From Flammeovirga agarivorans (GTDB lineage: Bacteria > Bacteroidota > Bacteroidia > Cytophagales > Flammeovirgaceae), in NCBI RefSeq assembly GCF_012641475.1, contig NZ_JABAIL010000011.1, positions 136,614 to 200,613 on the forward strand: 64,000 nucleotides of DNA, written 5' to 3'. The position numbers and the translations under genes are program-made. The notes beneath the pieces are model-generated. The model did no database searches, was not told the origin of the DNA, and saw only the letters and a program-made list of their open reading frames with translations. Of this stretch, positions 39,201 to 47,309 are shown one piece after another. Each line of letters opens with the position of its first letter. Position 1 is the stretch's first letter.

Positions 39201-41205
39201 GGATTGTGAAATTATCCGAGAGTTAATAGACTGGAGTGAAGAAGCTTGGCCTAATATTGATTGGTCTTTCGAAATACAACCAAGATTGCAGTTGAAATTA
39301 AGTAATAATGCCGAATATTTTAGAGATGTTAGGTATGTAGAAGCCATATTATCGGACGAAGGGAATAACCCTGAATATGTGTGGTATGTGAATGGGCAAG
39401 AAATAGAAGCCGATGGCAATAGATTGTTAGTATCAGATTTCACATCTGGAGATATTATCGTTTGTCATGCTACTTCCACTGCTAGTTGCCTTGATCTTTA
39501 CAGTGCAAAGGATACGATTGGAGTACCTGGAGATTTAAATATTCAGATGAGTGTAAATCAAGGAGATTGGAAGAATATCAATAATATTAATGCATGTATC
39601 GACGATCAAATTGATATTAGAGTTGGATTTGATATTGAGCCCCTTTTATGGGTTGATGCATCAACAATTAATGGAATCGAAGACGGTACAAGAGTCACTC
39701 AATGGGAAGATCAATCTGAAAATAATAATGATTTAGTCGCTTGGAATACCTCTATTGCACCTAAGTATTCATCGAGCGGTTTTAATGGATTACCAGCGCT
39801 TTCTTTTGGAGCAACAGAAAGCAATAGTTTGACAGTTTTTGGGGCAAATGAAACCGATTTCTTGGATGATAACTTTACCATTTTCTTAGTTCAACAGATA
39901 GATCCCATAGAAGTGTGGAGCAATACGCTATGTAATAAAAATTCAACAGAGGATGATGGAATGTTTTTTAGGACTTCAGACTCTGGTAAAATGTCAATTG
40001 GTGGTGGTAATGTAAACTACTCAAGTAGTGCTTATGGTTTGCCTACTCAAAGTATCAATACGATTACTAGAGAAGGTCAGGAAATGTCTTTATATACCAA
40101 TGGCTTTAGAGATGTAAAGATTGACATCGACGAGAATGATAAATTGAGTAATAGTGATGCATTGTATCTAGGTCAATTTGGAAGTTCATCGAATCAATCA
40201 AGACATCACAAAGGATATATAGCTGAGGTATTGATTTTCGATCGTAAACTAACGACCTCAGAACAAGAAATGATCGAAGGGTATTTGGCTCATAAATGGA
40301 ATTTGGACTATTCATTAAGTTCAACCAACAGATATAAATTCCATGATCCTTTAGATATTGAAATTACATTACCGACTACAGAAAAGTATAACATGAATAA
40401 TTCCAAAAGGAGTTTTAGTTATATCGTTGATTCACAAGAAAAATATGGAGAGCTAATTATATCTCCTCAATTTAGTTCTTCATCAGATATTCGTATGCAA
40501 GTGATTGATCCCAATACTTTTTATGAAACCTTTGAACAGTTGTCATATCAAGTGAATCATGGGGAATACTTAAAAGGGAATGATGTTGAAGTAGAAGAAG
40601 GAGACATCATCACCTTTAGATCTGATATAGATTTCCCTAACGCTTACTATTGGACCTCACCAAGTGGTAAGGAATATTCACAAAATGAGAATCCTTCTTG
40701 GACGTCTTCTTTTAATGGTGAAGAAGAAGGGATTTGGGTGCTAAATATTGAAGATGAGAATTGTTTTGAAGCTTCTCAATCAATATCATTTGAAGTAAAA
40801 GCAATAGAAAAGATAATAGATGAGGAAGAGGAGGATAAGGAGCCAAATCCTGATGACGATGAAGACAAAGACCCTGAAGAACCAACACCTGGAGATGGTG
40901 ATGATGACGATAAAGATCCGGACCCTGAAGATCCAAAAGATGGTGATGTAACCGCTTTAGATACAGAAGAGAATTACGTTAAGATTTATCCGAATCCATC
41001 TCATGGAAAGTTCAGAGTATCATGCAATTCCAATAGTATTTCGACTATTGTTATCAGTAATTATTTAGGTTTACCCTTGAAAAGTATTTATGTTGATAAA
41101 AAATCAATATTATTGGATATACAAACACTAAATCCAGGGGTTTATTTACTAAAAATTCAGTGTGATAATAACGATATAATTTACAGAAAAATCATTAAGT
41201 ATTAA
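36250..41205 (+). CDS. Giant secreted LamG/cytochrome-c protein, paralogue of 30375, with T9SS sorting domain
   Basis: This 1651-residue protein is colinear with its upstream paralogue: signal peptide to AYSQ, LamG-like domain, haem motif C458-A-D-C461-H462 with TQDGRDLE, the same unassigned central domain (PDWKHWLPMIHP, QGGGETNHWRS, GEGYQWWNGP, GPWYFFGKEGDGGKNN) and a second LamG-like domain ending EGYLAHKWNL. It lacks the ~200-residue lectin-like region of the first protein. Instead it has a very acidic D/E/P-rich linker before the T9SS sorting domain (IYPNPSHGKF). The strong conservation around the haem motif and central domain, compared with the looser tails, suggests that this core is the functional unit. 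It probably works at the cell surface with the NosR-like and flavin-reductase-like proteins. Confidence 0.85.
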   Translation: MNYILQKLPIKHSYFLLISIIIWLLGSTGAYSQNVVQHLSSYDPSTIVVDELNNVTEWKDISGNDFHATTYFGQAVYPSLMSSYSGVTGVDFGLERSGLTLLSKEEAANVFDFDGAASANTGFSVMVAFQIEEYHNNWSDLIGNTSNNANAGFGIRYGTDGEFQIFLGGQVVNIPGAKARLNHSIVVACNYDAASGELTFWDSQNLLTHQVNVAKANFNFDQLYLGSFTNGNRQVKGMVGEVKIYNKVLADADFKLEYSKMRDVWHKFILPIEVIGAEQLVEHRSFHLSSTEVQEAKKIWLQINNLSYENKVSVKVNDGSWYDLNHSSVDMALQAKARGGMQHGGYNTIHLTIPANGFMEGLNTVYFRFNRSDAISNGFRVVKFNLQDANKENLLPEDFFYDDDPEFWVGPYTDDKSIKEGEELWREGALWSNYLKEDTKGFWYGYELLPHAPIQATCADCHTQDGRDLELFSYSNKSIIERSVFHNLTEDEGRKIASYIRSLKDKSENINRHGRPWNPPYQPGPQLKGKSIEYWAAGAGLEAVLEKDEDMLPYMFPNGVNKNSVQEYFNQDTGEDRTTLPLALQFPDWKHWLPMIHPKDAFTKGTLYEDTYKNREEYKNSQESLLNPEKGIEIIREMIESLPKKGDGKTVDMSALTDNQLAEFREAHEVFRYNFRFFQSQGGGETNHWRSKKGNGLDALDDNVPQEFAATSMARLMAVKNFEIMQEFNLQDQAQDYILSEDNPNQRQWFHGLSKHVFEVPAHITGCLDGDCQTFGTQPEETGQFESTSWYHLQAILAGGEGYQWWNGPVDYNYQPMFILRSSRSSNLFQPLRYYHSLGTLYKTKTWSGDLTPNDGMGFRIRVQGPWYFFGKEGDGGKNNLHGFEPGFWPSLLDEIEPGLAKWVLDAQLREFLKAVRKHDIANWQRWEPGMNGSNVLDPIEKSSVIDVTLSNDEFPEGDEDEIGEPLWADHMYWVIGEAIKFGVDCEIIRELIDWSEEAWPNIDWSFEIQPRLQLKLSNNAEYFRDVRYVEAILSDEGNNPEYVWYVNGQEIEADGNRLLVSDFTSGDIIVCHATSTASCLDLYSAKDTIGVPGDLNIQMSVNQGDWKNINNINACIDDQIDIRVGFDIEPLLWVDASTINGIEDGTRVTQWEDQSENNNDLVAWNTSIAPKYSSSGFNGLPALSFGATESNSLTVFGANETDFLDDNFTIFLVQQIDPIEVWSNTLCNKNSTEDDGMFFRTSDSGKMSIGGGNVNYSSSAYGLPTQSINTITREGQEMSLYTNGFRDVKIDIDENDKLSNSDALYLGQFGSSSNQSRHHKGYIAEVLIFDRKLTTSEQEMIEGYLAHKWNLDYSLSSTNRYKFHDPLDIEITLPTTEKYNMNNSKRSFSYIVDSQEKYGELIISPQFSSSSDIRMQVIDPNTFYETFEQLSYQVNHGEYLKGNDVEVEEGDIITFRSDIDFPNAYYWTSPSGKEYSQNENPSWTSSFNGEEEGIWVLNIEDENCFEASQSISFEVKAIEKIIDEEEEDKEPNPDDDEDKDPEEPTPGDGDDDDKDPDPEDPKDGDVTALDTEENYVKIYPNPSHGKFRVSCNSNSISTIVISNYLGLPLKSIYVDKKSILLDIQTLNPGVYLLKIQCDNNDIIYRKIIKY

Positions 41206-41276
41206 TGGTGTAAAGTGTTGATATACAATAGATAATAGTTGAATTTTTGATAAAAAAATCACTTAATTGTCAAGGA

Positions 41277-41320
41277 GTTAAGGATTAATTAATGTATAAT
41301 TAGTGTAGTCTGTACAATTT
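41277..41320 (+). promoter_or_regulatory. SARP-type operator for the sulfatase at 41371
   Basis: GTTAAGG (41277), ATTAATG (41288) and ATTAGTG (41299-41305) are at 11-bp spacing. The -7 region TACAATTT (41313-41320), overlapping TTTTG, is offset by one base and imperfect. The position of this promoter argues against the TTG at 41320 as a start codon. Confidence 0.62.
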
Positions 41321-41370
41321 TGTGTAAGTCAATGATCAACCATCTAGATTTTTTAATAGAATTATTACTG

Positions 41371-43392
41371 ATGAAAAGAAACTTATTCATAACATTATTC
41401 ATTTACCTAGCAGGTATTACCACTGTAAATGCAACATCAGGAACAGGGGATGATACGAATAAAGGAAAGAAAGGTAAACCCAATATTGTCATTTTTTATA
41501 CAGACGATTTAGGATATGGTGACCTATCAGTAAATGGTGGATTAACACCTACACCTAACATTGATAAAATATTTACAACGGGGCTTACTTTTAATAATTA
41601 TAATACACACTGTGTATGTTCTCCTTCAAGGGCTGGAATGTTAACAGGTAAGCATTATGTGAAAACTAACTCAGGGCCAAAAACTGGAGGTGAATTATCG
41701 ACAGATGAAAAGACATTTCCAGAGACCTTACAGGACAATGGATTTGTGACGGGTGCATTTGGTAAATGGCATAATGGTTCTCCCACTTCTTATGGAGAAA
41801 ATGAAAAGAAGAATAGCAAAAGGTATCAATTAGGTGCAGGTGTAAACGCACATGGCTTTGATCGATTTGTGGGCTACTACGGTGGTGGCGGAAATTATTT
41901 TACTCGTTATTCTAATGTTTATGGTCAAGTATCATGGTATCATGACAAAACTAATAAGCCAAATGAAAAAGGGTACACGACAGATTTAATCACAAAGTAT
42001 GCTCTAGAATTTATTGAGAAAAATAAAGAGGAGAGGTTCCTAGCTTACATTCCACATGAAGCGATGCACAATCCTCTTCAAGCAAAATATAAGGATATTC
42101 AGAGAGTTCCTGAGGCGGTAAAACAGGGTACAGAAATATTATCAGAAGAGGAATATAAAAAGTACTTTAAAGGGAATAAGGCATGGATGAAAATGTCTGA
42201 AGAACAAAAGCAAATTGTACGCTCAGCGATGCTTTTAAGTTTGGATGATGCCGTAGGAGAAGTATTGGAATACCTAAAGAAAGAAAATCTGTTAGACAAT
42301 ACCATTGTGATGTTCACTTCAGATAATGGTGCCACTCCAGAAGGAAACAACTTACCATTTAAAGGACATAAACATACTATCTATGAAGGTGGTATACATG
42401 TTCCTATGGCGATGATGTGGAAAAATGGAGGGTTGAATAAAGGAAATAAATATGAAGGAGACTTCAATTTCTTAGATATCTATCCAACATTAACATCAAT
42501 GGTTGGTGCAAAAAGAGATGAAACAATTGCAATAGATGGTAGAGATTTATCAAAATCGATTCTTTCAAATACAGAGAATGCAGCTACTGTTCAACAATGG
42601 GTTTGGACTGGTGAAGGTGCAGTAAAAGAGGGAAATTGGAAATTGATCTATAATCCACAGGAGATTCAACTTTACGATCTTAGTAAAGATTTAAAAGAAG
42701 AAAATAACTTAGCAAGTCAATATCCTGAAAAGGTAGAAGCAATGAAAAAATTGCATATCGACTTCCTAAGAGCAAATACCATTAACCCTTCTTATTTACC
42801 GACTGATCATTTACCAAGTGCAACGGCCGAGGCAAAGCCTGATGGTGAAGTCTTAGAATTTTTTATCGAACAAACTGCTGCCGTTAAAAGTGGAAAAGAT
42901 ATTATGAGGTTTGCTTTTGCAGAAGGATACGATAAAATGAAATATACTATCGAACCTGGCGATGTTGTGGAATACGATATCATGGTGGCTGAAGATGGTA
43001 TGAATGAAGGCTTCTTTTATTCTCCAACTAGTACATGGAAAGTATTGTTTGCTAAGTCTGGTTATGACCAATACGGAAGATATCAGAAAAAAGGTCCTGG
43101 AGTGAAAGCAGGTAAAGGCAAATGGGAACATAGAGTGATTGGTATTGGAGAAGCAACTCCACAAAAACTCTCTTACAATATGATGTCATTCCAATCTAGA
43201 AAGCCAGGAACGTATCACTTCTATATTGATAATCTGATTGCTCGAAAGGCCGATGGTACCGTAATTACCTTATGGTCTAGTGGAAAAGATACCATCAAAA
43301 GATATAAAGAGAAGCCGTTTATGAAGAACCGTAAAGAGAATATCTTTAAAACGGTACAGGTACAATCTGTTGAATTAGGCTCTATTCAATAA
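41371..43392 (+). CDS. Sulfatase (S1 family) with C-terminal carbohydrate-binding-like domain
   Basis: The start is placed at 41371, where the signal peptide MKRNLFITLFIYLAG begins; the open frame extends upstream into the promoter. The resulting protein has 673 residues, about 180 more than a plain S1 sulfatase. PNIVIFYTDDLGYGD is the metal strand, C-V-C83-S-P-S-R-x2-M-L-T-G the formylglycine site, and FTSDNGATPEG the second metal site. The sulfatase domain ends near residue 490. The C-terminal part (about 490-650), with VEYDIMVAED and HFYIDNLIAR, looks like a beta-sandwich carbohydrate-binding module, but I cannot name the family. There is no T9SS tail, so the protein is probably periplasmic or released. 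It is a single-gene unit ended by the terminator at 43422. Confidence 0.9.
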   Translation: MKRNLFITLFIYLAGITTVNATSGTGDDTNKGKKGKPNIVIFYTDDLGYGDLSVNGGLTPTPNIDKIFTTGLTFNNYNTHCVCSPSRAGMLTGKHYVKTNSGPKTGGELSTDEKTFPETLQDNGFVTGAFGKWHNGSPTSYGENEKKNSKRYQLGAGVNAHGFDRFVGYYGGGGNYFTRYSNVYGQVSWYHDKTNKPNEKGYTTDLITKYALEFIEKNKEERFLAYIPHEAMHNPLQAKYKDIQRVPEAVKQGTEILSEEEYKKYFKGNKAWMKMSEEQKQIVRSAMLLSLDDAVGEVLEYLKKENLLDNTIVMFTSDNGATPEGNNLPFKGHKHTIYEGGIHVPMAMMWKNGGLNKGNKYEGDFNFLDIYPTLTSMVGAKRDETIAIDGRDLSKSILSNTENAATVQQWVWTGEGAVKEGNWKLIYNPQEIQLYDLSKDLKEENNLASQYPEKVEAMKKLHIDFLRANTINPSYLPTDHLPSATAEAKPDGEVLEFFIEQTAAVKSGKDIMRFAFAEGYDKMKYTIEPGDVVEYDIMVAEDGMNEGFFYSPTSTWKVLFAKSGYDQYGRYQKKGPGVKAGKGKWEHRVIGIGEATPQKLSYNMMSFQSRKPGTYHFYIDNLIARKADGTVITLWSSGKDTIKRYKEKPFMKNRKENIFKTVQVQSVELGSIQ

Positions 43393-43421
43393 AAAATCAA
43401 AAGATATATTTTTAGAAAGGG

Positions 43422-43459
43422 GGGAGTAGAAAACTACTTCTACTACTCCCTTTATTTTT
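43422..43459 (+). terminator. Terminator after the sulfatase at 41371
   Basis: GGGAGTAG (43422-43429) pairs with CTACTCCC (43443-43450), followed by a T-rich run. The 43460-43613 stretch upstream of the next gene has no ATTAATG direct repeats. Confidence 0.85.
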
Positions 43460-43613
43460 CTTCAACTATTTAAAATACATGCTACTGTATTGCCTCTTTG
43501 TTATGCCCAAAAATTGGTAGAAATGAGTGAAATGACCGACATCAAGACACAATAGGGATAACAATTTTAAAAGCTAACAAAGACAATCCGATAGCAAGCA
43601 AATAATAAAAGTT

Positions 43614-46600
43614 ATGAAAAAACTCAATACACTAATTTTTATTTTCTTTGCCATAACAAGTTCATTATGGGCAAAAGACATTTATGTTAGTAGTGCAGGC
43701 GATGATGATTTAAATGACGGAGTAACTCCAGAAACATCATTCAAGACATTTAACAAAGCCTATTCACTGGCTGAATCTGGTGATATTATTTACATCAACG
43801 GAACAGTTGATTTTACAGCATCTTTAGCCATTGCTAAAAGTATCACTGTACAAGGCATAAACAATGGTACTTTAGATGCAGGCGGTGTAACTAAATTTTT
43901 CAATGTAAGTTTATCTGAAGAGGATGAAATGCCTTACTTCAAACTTATTGATCTTACATTAAGAAATGGTAATGGGGAGTACAATACAGAAGGATCGTAT
44001 AACATTGGTGGAGCCGTAACTTTCGCTGGTAGTGCAAGTCCAGTTATTGAAGTGATCAATTGTACTTTTGATCAAAATACAACAGCCAACAACGGTGGTG
44101 CAGTAGCAGTTGATGGTGGTATGGTATCTTTTGATGGTTGTACATTTACCAATAACTCTACGACGGGTCCTGCAGAAGACAGTAATATGGGTGGTGCAAT
44201 GGCGTTAAGCCAGGATGCCCAGGTGGTGATCAAAAACTCAAGATTTGTAAGTAATACAAGTTCTTACGATGGTGGTGCTATCTTCTTTAACTCTAATAAC
44301 GGTGAGATAAAACTTACGATCTCTCAATCTTATTTTGCTTCAAATACTGCGGTAAATAACGGTGGTGCGATTGGTGTAATTGCAAACAAAAAAAATCCAT
44401 CATCTGTTAAGATTATAAATTCAACATTGTATAACAATAGCGCAGATAATAACGGTGGTGCTGTAAGTATTGCTTCTACAGGCACAGGTTCATTAGAGCT
44501 AATCAACGCAACTGTTTACGGAAACATTACAACAAATAGTTTCGGACAAGCAGGTGGTTTAAGAGTAAATAATGTTAACTACATTACGAACCTATACAAT
44601 ACGATTCTTTTTGAAAATGTATACTCATCAGGTGAAACAATAGTTGAATCAGATCTTCAGGTAACCTCTCCAGTAAATGTTTATACTTCAATTATTGGTG
44701 CTGCTGATAAGAGTGAAGTAGAAACAGAAGGGTTGTTTACCATCGATGAACTCTCTCTTGTAGGAAAAAATAATAGTGGAAATAATATTATTGACAAGGC
44801 TGAACTTACACTTACTTTAGATGCAGAAAAAGAAGTGATGACATTTTCTGGTGATGCAGTAGCTGTTGGTCTAGGTAAAGGAGAGTACTTACAAGATGAA
44901 CCGAATGACTTCGTATTTGATCAGTTGGGAAATATTAGACCAAATACAAATGGTATGATCGATGCTGGTGCTTACCAAATGGATGCTCAAGAAGTAACAG
45001 ATCCGGTATCGCCAATAATTACAGCCTCTAATGTAACAGGTACTACAGCTGATTTGTCATGGACAGCAGCAAATGCGTTCGTATCGAAATATGAAATTTA
45101 TGTAGATGAGGAATTGATCGATGAAACAACATCACTTACTTATCAATTAACTTCATTAGATGAATATACTTCGTATGATGTTAAGGTAATTGCTTATGAT
45201 GTATTTGGTAAATCAAGTCAAGGAACATCAAACATTATGACTTTAGATGAAACCTTACCTTCTTTTACTCCAGCGTTAACATCATCAGCTATTACTGAAA
45301 CAGGTTTTACTGTAACTTGGTCAGCTGCTACAGACGATGAATCGGGGTTAAAAGGATATATTCTATCGATCGATGATGAAGAAATGGAAATTGGTGCAGA
45401 GGTCACTTCTTATGATTTCTCAGAATTAACAACCAATACAGAATATGCGATAGCAATTAAAGCGGTAGATAATGCTGATAATGCTACAGATTTCTCATCG
45501 ATTGATGTGACAACTACAGACGAAACTGCCCCAACAGCACCGACAAGTTTATCAGCTTCAGAAGTTCAATCTTATTCTGCAGTAATCAAATGGACGGCTT
45601 CAACGGATAATGATGTAGTAGATCACTATATCCTAAAAGTAGGTGATGCTGAATTCAACACAATGACGGCAGTAACGGAATATACTTTAGAAGAATTAAC
45701 GCATTCAACGGATTATACAGTAACTATCGTGGCTGTAGATGCAGTAGGTAACGTTTCGGAGGAAAGCGAAGAACTATCATTCCAAACGATTATTCCTATT
45801 CCAACAGTGCCAGAAGACCTTACAATAGTGGCTGATAAAACAACGGCAGAGATTTCTTGGAGTGCTTCAACACACATCATGGATGTAACTTACGTAGTCG
45901 ATATCGATGGAGAAGAAGTGGAAACGTCAGAAACTTCTCTTTCACTAACTGAATTAACAGAAAATACAGAGTATACTGTAAAAGTAAAAGCAGTAGACAC
46001 AAATGATGTAAGTTCTGAATTTAGCGAATCAGTATCTTTCACAACATTATATTCTGCACCAACTACTCCAGCAGACGTAGCTGTTTCGAATGTATCTTAT
46101 ACAACTGCTTCAGTATCTTGGACAGCTTCAACTCATATCCTAGATGTTACTTATACGGTGACAGTAGGTGAAATGGAGTATACTACAGCTGAGACTTCAT
46201 TGGACTTGACAGGATTAGCTCAAGGAACAGAATATGATGTAACGGTACAAGCTGTTGATGAAAACGATATTGTTTCTGAGACAAGTGCATCAGTAGCTTT
46301 CACAACGATGATTGATTACCCTTCTACACCAGCGAATATTACTGTTTCTGAAGTAAATGAGACTTCAGTGACTATCACTTGGGATGCGATCACTCACTCT
46401 TCAGATTTCGATTATGTTCTGACATTTGGTGAGACAGAAATGACGGTAGAAGGAACATCATATACAGTAACTGATTTGGATGAAAATACATCTTATGACT
46501 TCACATTACATGTTGAAGATGAATATAACTTCAAGTCTGAGGTAAGCGAAGTACAAAGTGTGTTAACGACTTACTTTGCTCCGGTAAGTCCATCGGAAAT

Positions 46601-47090
46601 TAAAGTAACAGAGATTACAGTAAACTCAGCAACAATTTCTTGGACTGCACCACTACATGCTTTTGAAATCTCTTATGTGATTACAATGGGAGAGCAAGAA
46701 TACGAAACTTCAGCAACATCATTTACTTTTGAAGAACTAACTGAAGCAACAGATTATTCATTTACAATTAAAACAGTGAATGAAAAAGAGGAAGCATCAG
46801 AAAATAGCGATGCCGTAACATTCTCTACTTTATCTGCTGAACCTTTAAGCTTAGTAGATGATTTAAGTGCTCTTGTGAAGGCATTCCCGAACCCTTCTGT
46901 ATCAAAAATGACTATTCAACTTCCTTCTCATTTACAAGGAACTTACTATGTGAGTGATCTTAATGGTCGTAAAGTTGAAGTAGGAAATTTAGATACTAAC
47001 CAATTCAATTTATCATTACCTAGTGGTATGTACATCTTGAACATTATCACAAATGAAAAGGCTATTGTGAAGAAAATCAGCTTCCAATAG
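43614..47090 (+). CDS. Secreted right-handed beta-helix protein with seven FnIII repeats and T9SS sorting domain
   Basis: The 1158-residue protein has a signal peptide (to LWAK) and begins DIYVSSAGDDDLNDGVTPETSFKT, the usual start of pectate-lyase-like beta-helices. The helix (about 20-460) shows repeated NNGGA turns. Seven fibronectin type III repeats of about 85 residues follow (about 465-1070). The last four share the unusual core W-x-A-x-T/L-H and are closely related, a sign of recent internal duplication. A T9SS sorting domain (AFPNPSVSKM to KKISFQ) closes the protein. Beta-helix proteins can be lyases, hydrolases, epimerases or simple binders; no catalytic set is recognisable. A shorter paralogue lies at 49769. 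Unlike its neighbours it has no repeat-type operator upstream. Confidence 0.85.
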   Translation: MKKLNTLIFIFFAITSSLWAKDIYVSSAGDDDLNDGVTPETSFKTFNKAYSLAESGDIIYINGTVDFTASLAIAKSITVQGINNGTLDAGGVTKFFNVSLSEEDEMPYFKLIDLTLRNGNGEYNTEGSYNIGGAVTFAGSASPVIEVINCTFDQNTTANNGGAVAVDGGMVSFDGCTFTNNSTTGPAEDSNMGGAMALSQDAQVVIKNSRFVSNTSSYDGGAIFFNSNNGEIKLTISQSYFASNTAVNNGGAIGVIANKKNPSSVKIINSTLYNNSADNNGGAVSIASTGTGSLELINATVYGNITTNSFGQAGGLRVNNVNYITNLYNTILFENVYSSGETIVESDLQVTSPVNVYTSIIGAADKSEVETEGLFTIDELSLVGKNNSGNNIIDKAELTLTLDAEKEVMTFSGDAVAVGLGKGEYLQDEPNDFVFDQLGNIRPNTNGMIDAGAYQMDAQEVTDPVSPIITASNVTGTTADLSWTAANAFVSKYEIYVDEELIDETTSLTYQLTSLDEYTSYDVKVIAYDVFGKSSQGTSNIMTLDETLPSFTPALTSSAITETGFTVTWSAATDDESGLKGYILSIDDEEMEIGAEVTSYDFSELTTNTEYAIAIKAVDNADNATDFSSIDVTTTDETAPTAPTSLSASEVQSYSAVIKWTASTDNDVVDHYILKVGDAEFNTMTAVTEYTLEELTHSTDYTVTIVAVDAVGNVSEESEELSFQTIIPIPTVPEDLTIVADKTTAEISWSASTHIMDVTYVVDIDGEEVETSETSLSLTELTENTEYTVKVKAVDTNDVSSEFSESVSFTTLYSAPTTPADVAVSNVSYTTASVSWTASTHILDVTYTVTVGEMEYTTAETSLDLTGLAQGTEYDVTVQAVDENDIVSETSASVAFTTMIDYPSTPANITVSEVNETSVTITWDAITHSSDFDYVLTFGETEMTVEGTSYTVTDLDENTSYDFTLHVEDEYNFKSEVSEVQSVLTTYFAPVSPSEIKVTEITVNSATISWTAPLHAFEISYVITMGEQEYETSATSFTFEELTEATDYSFTIKTVNEKEEASENSDAVTFSTLSAEPLSLVDDLSALVKAFPNPSVSKMTIQLPSHLQGTYYVSDLNGRKVEVGNLDTNQFNLSLPSGMYILNIITNEKAIVKKISFQ

Positions 47091-47118
47091 AAAACTTTCA
47101 CTCTTTAACAATAGGTAC

Positions 47119-47156
47119 GATAAGCTGCTATTCTATGTATAGAGTAGTGGCTTATC
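47119..47156 (+). terminator. Hairpin after the beta-helix/FnIII gene
   Basis: GATAAGC (47119-47125) pairs with GCTTATC (47150-47156), and an inner stem, TCTA with TAGA, extends it. No T-run follows, so it may be a 3' stability hairpin instead of an intrinsic terminator. Confidence 0.5.
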
Positions 47157-47220
47157 TACATTATTATACCAACTGCTGTAACGACTAAAAAATTAATAAA
47201 AGGAAAGCAGATACCATTAA

Positions 47221-47276
47221 TTAAGTACTATTTAACGATGCATTAATCATCTATTTGCATCACAAGATACCTTTGA
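47221..47276 (+). promoter_or_regulatory. SARP-type operator and -7 box for the second GH92 gene
   Basis: ATTAAGT (47221), TTTAACG (47232) and ATTAATC (47243) are in 11-bp register. The next unit reads ATTTGCA (47254-47260); 8 bp later is a perfect box, TACCTTTG (47269-47276). Confidence 0.68.
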
Positions 47277-47309
47277 AGTAAACAATGTGTGATGAAAGAA
47301 AAACTAAGA

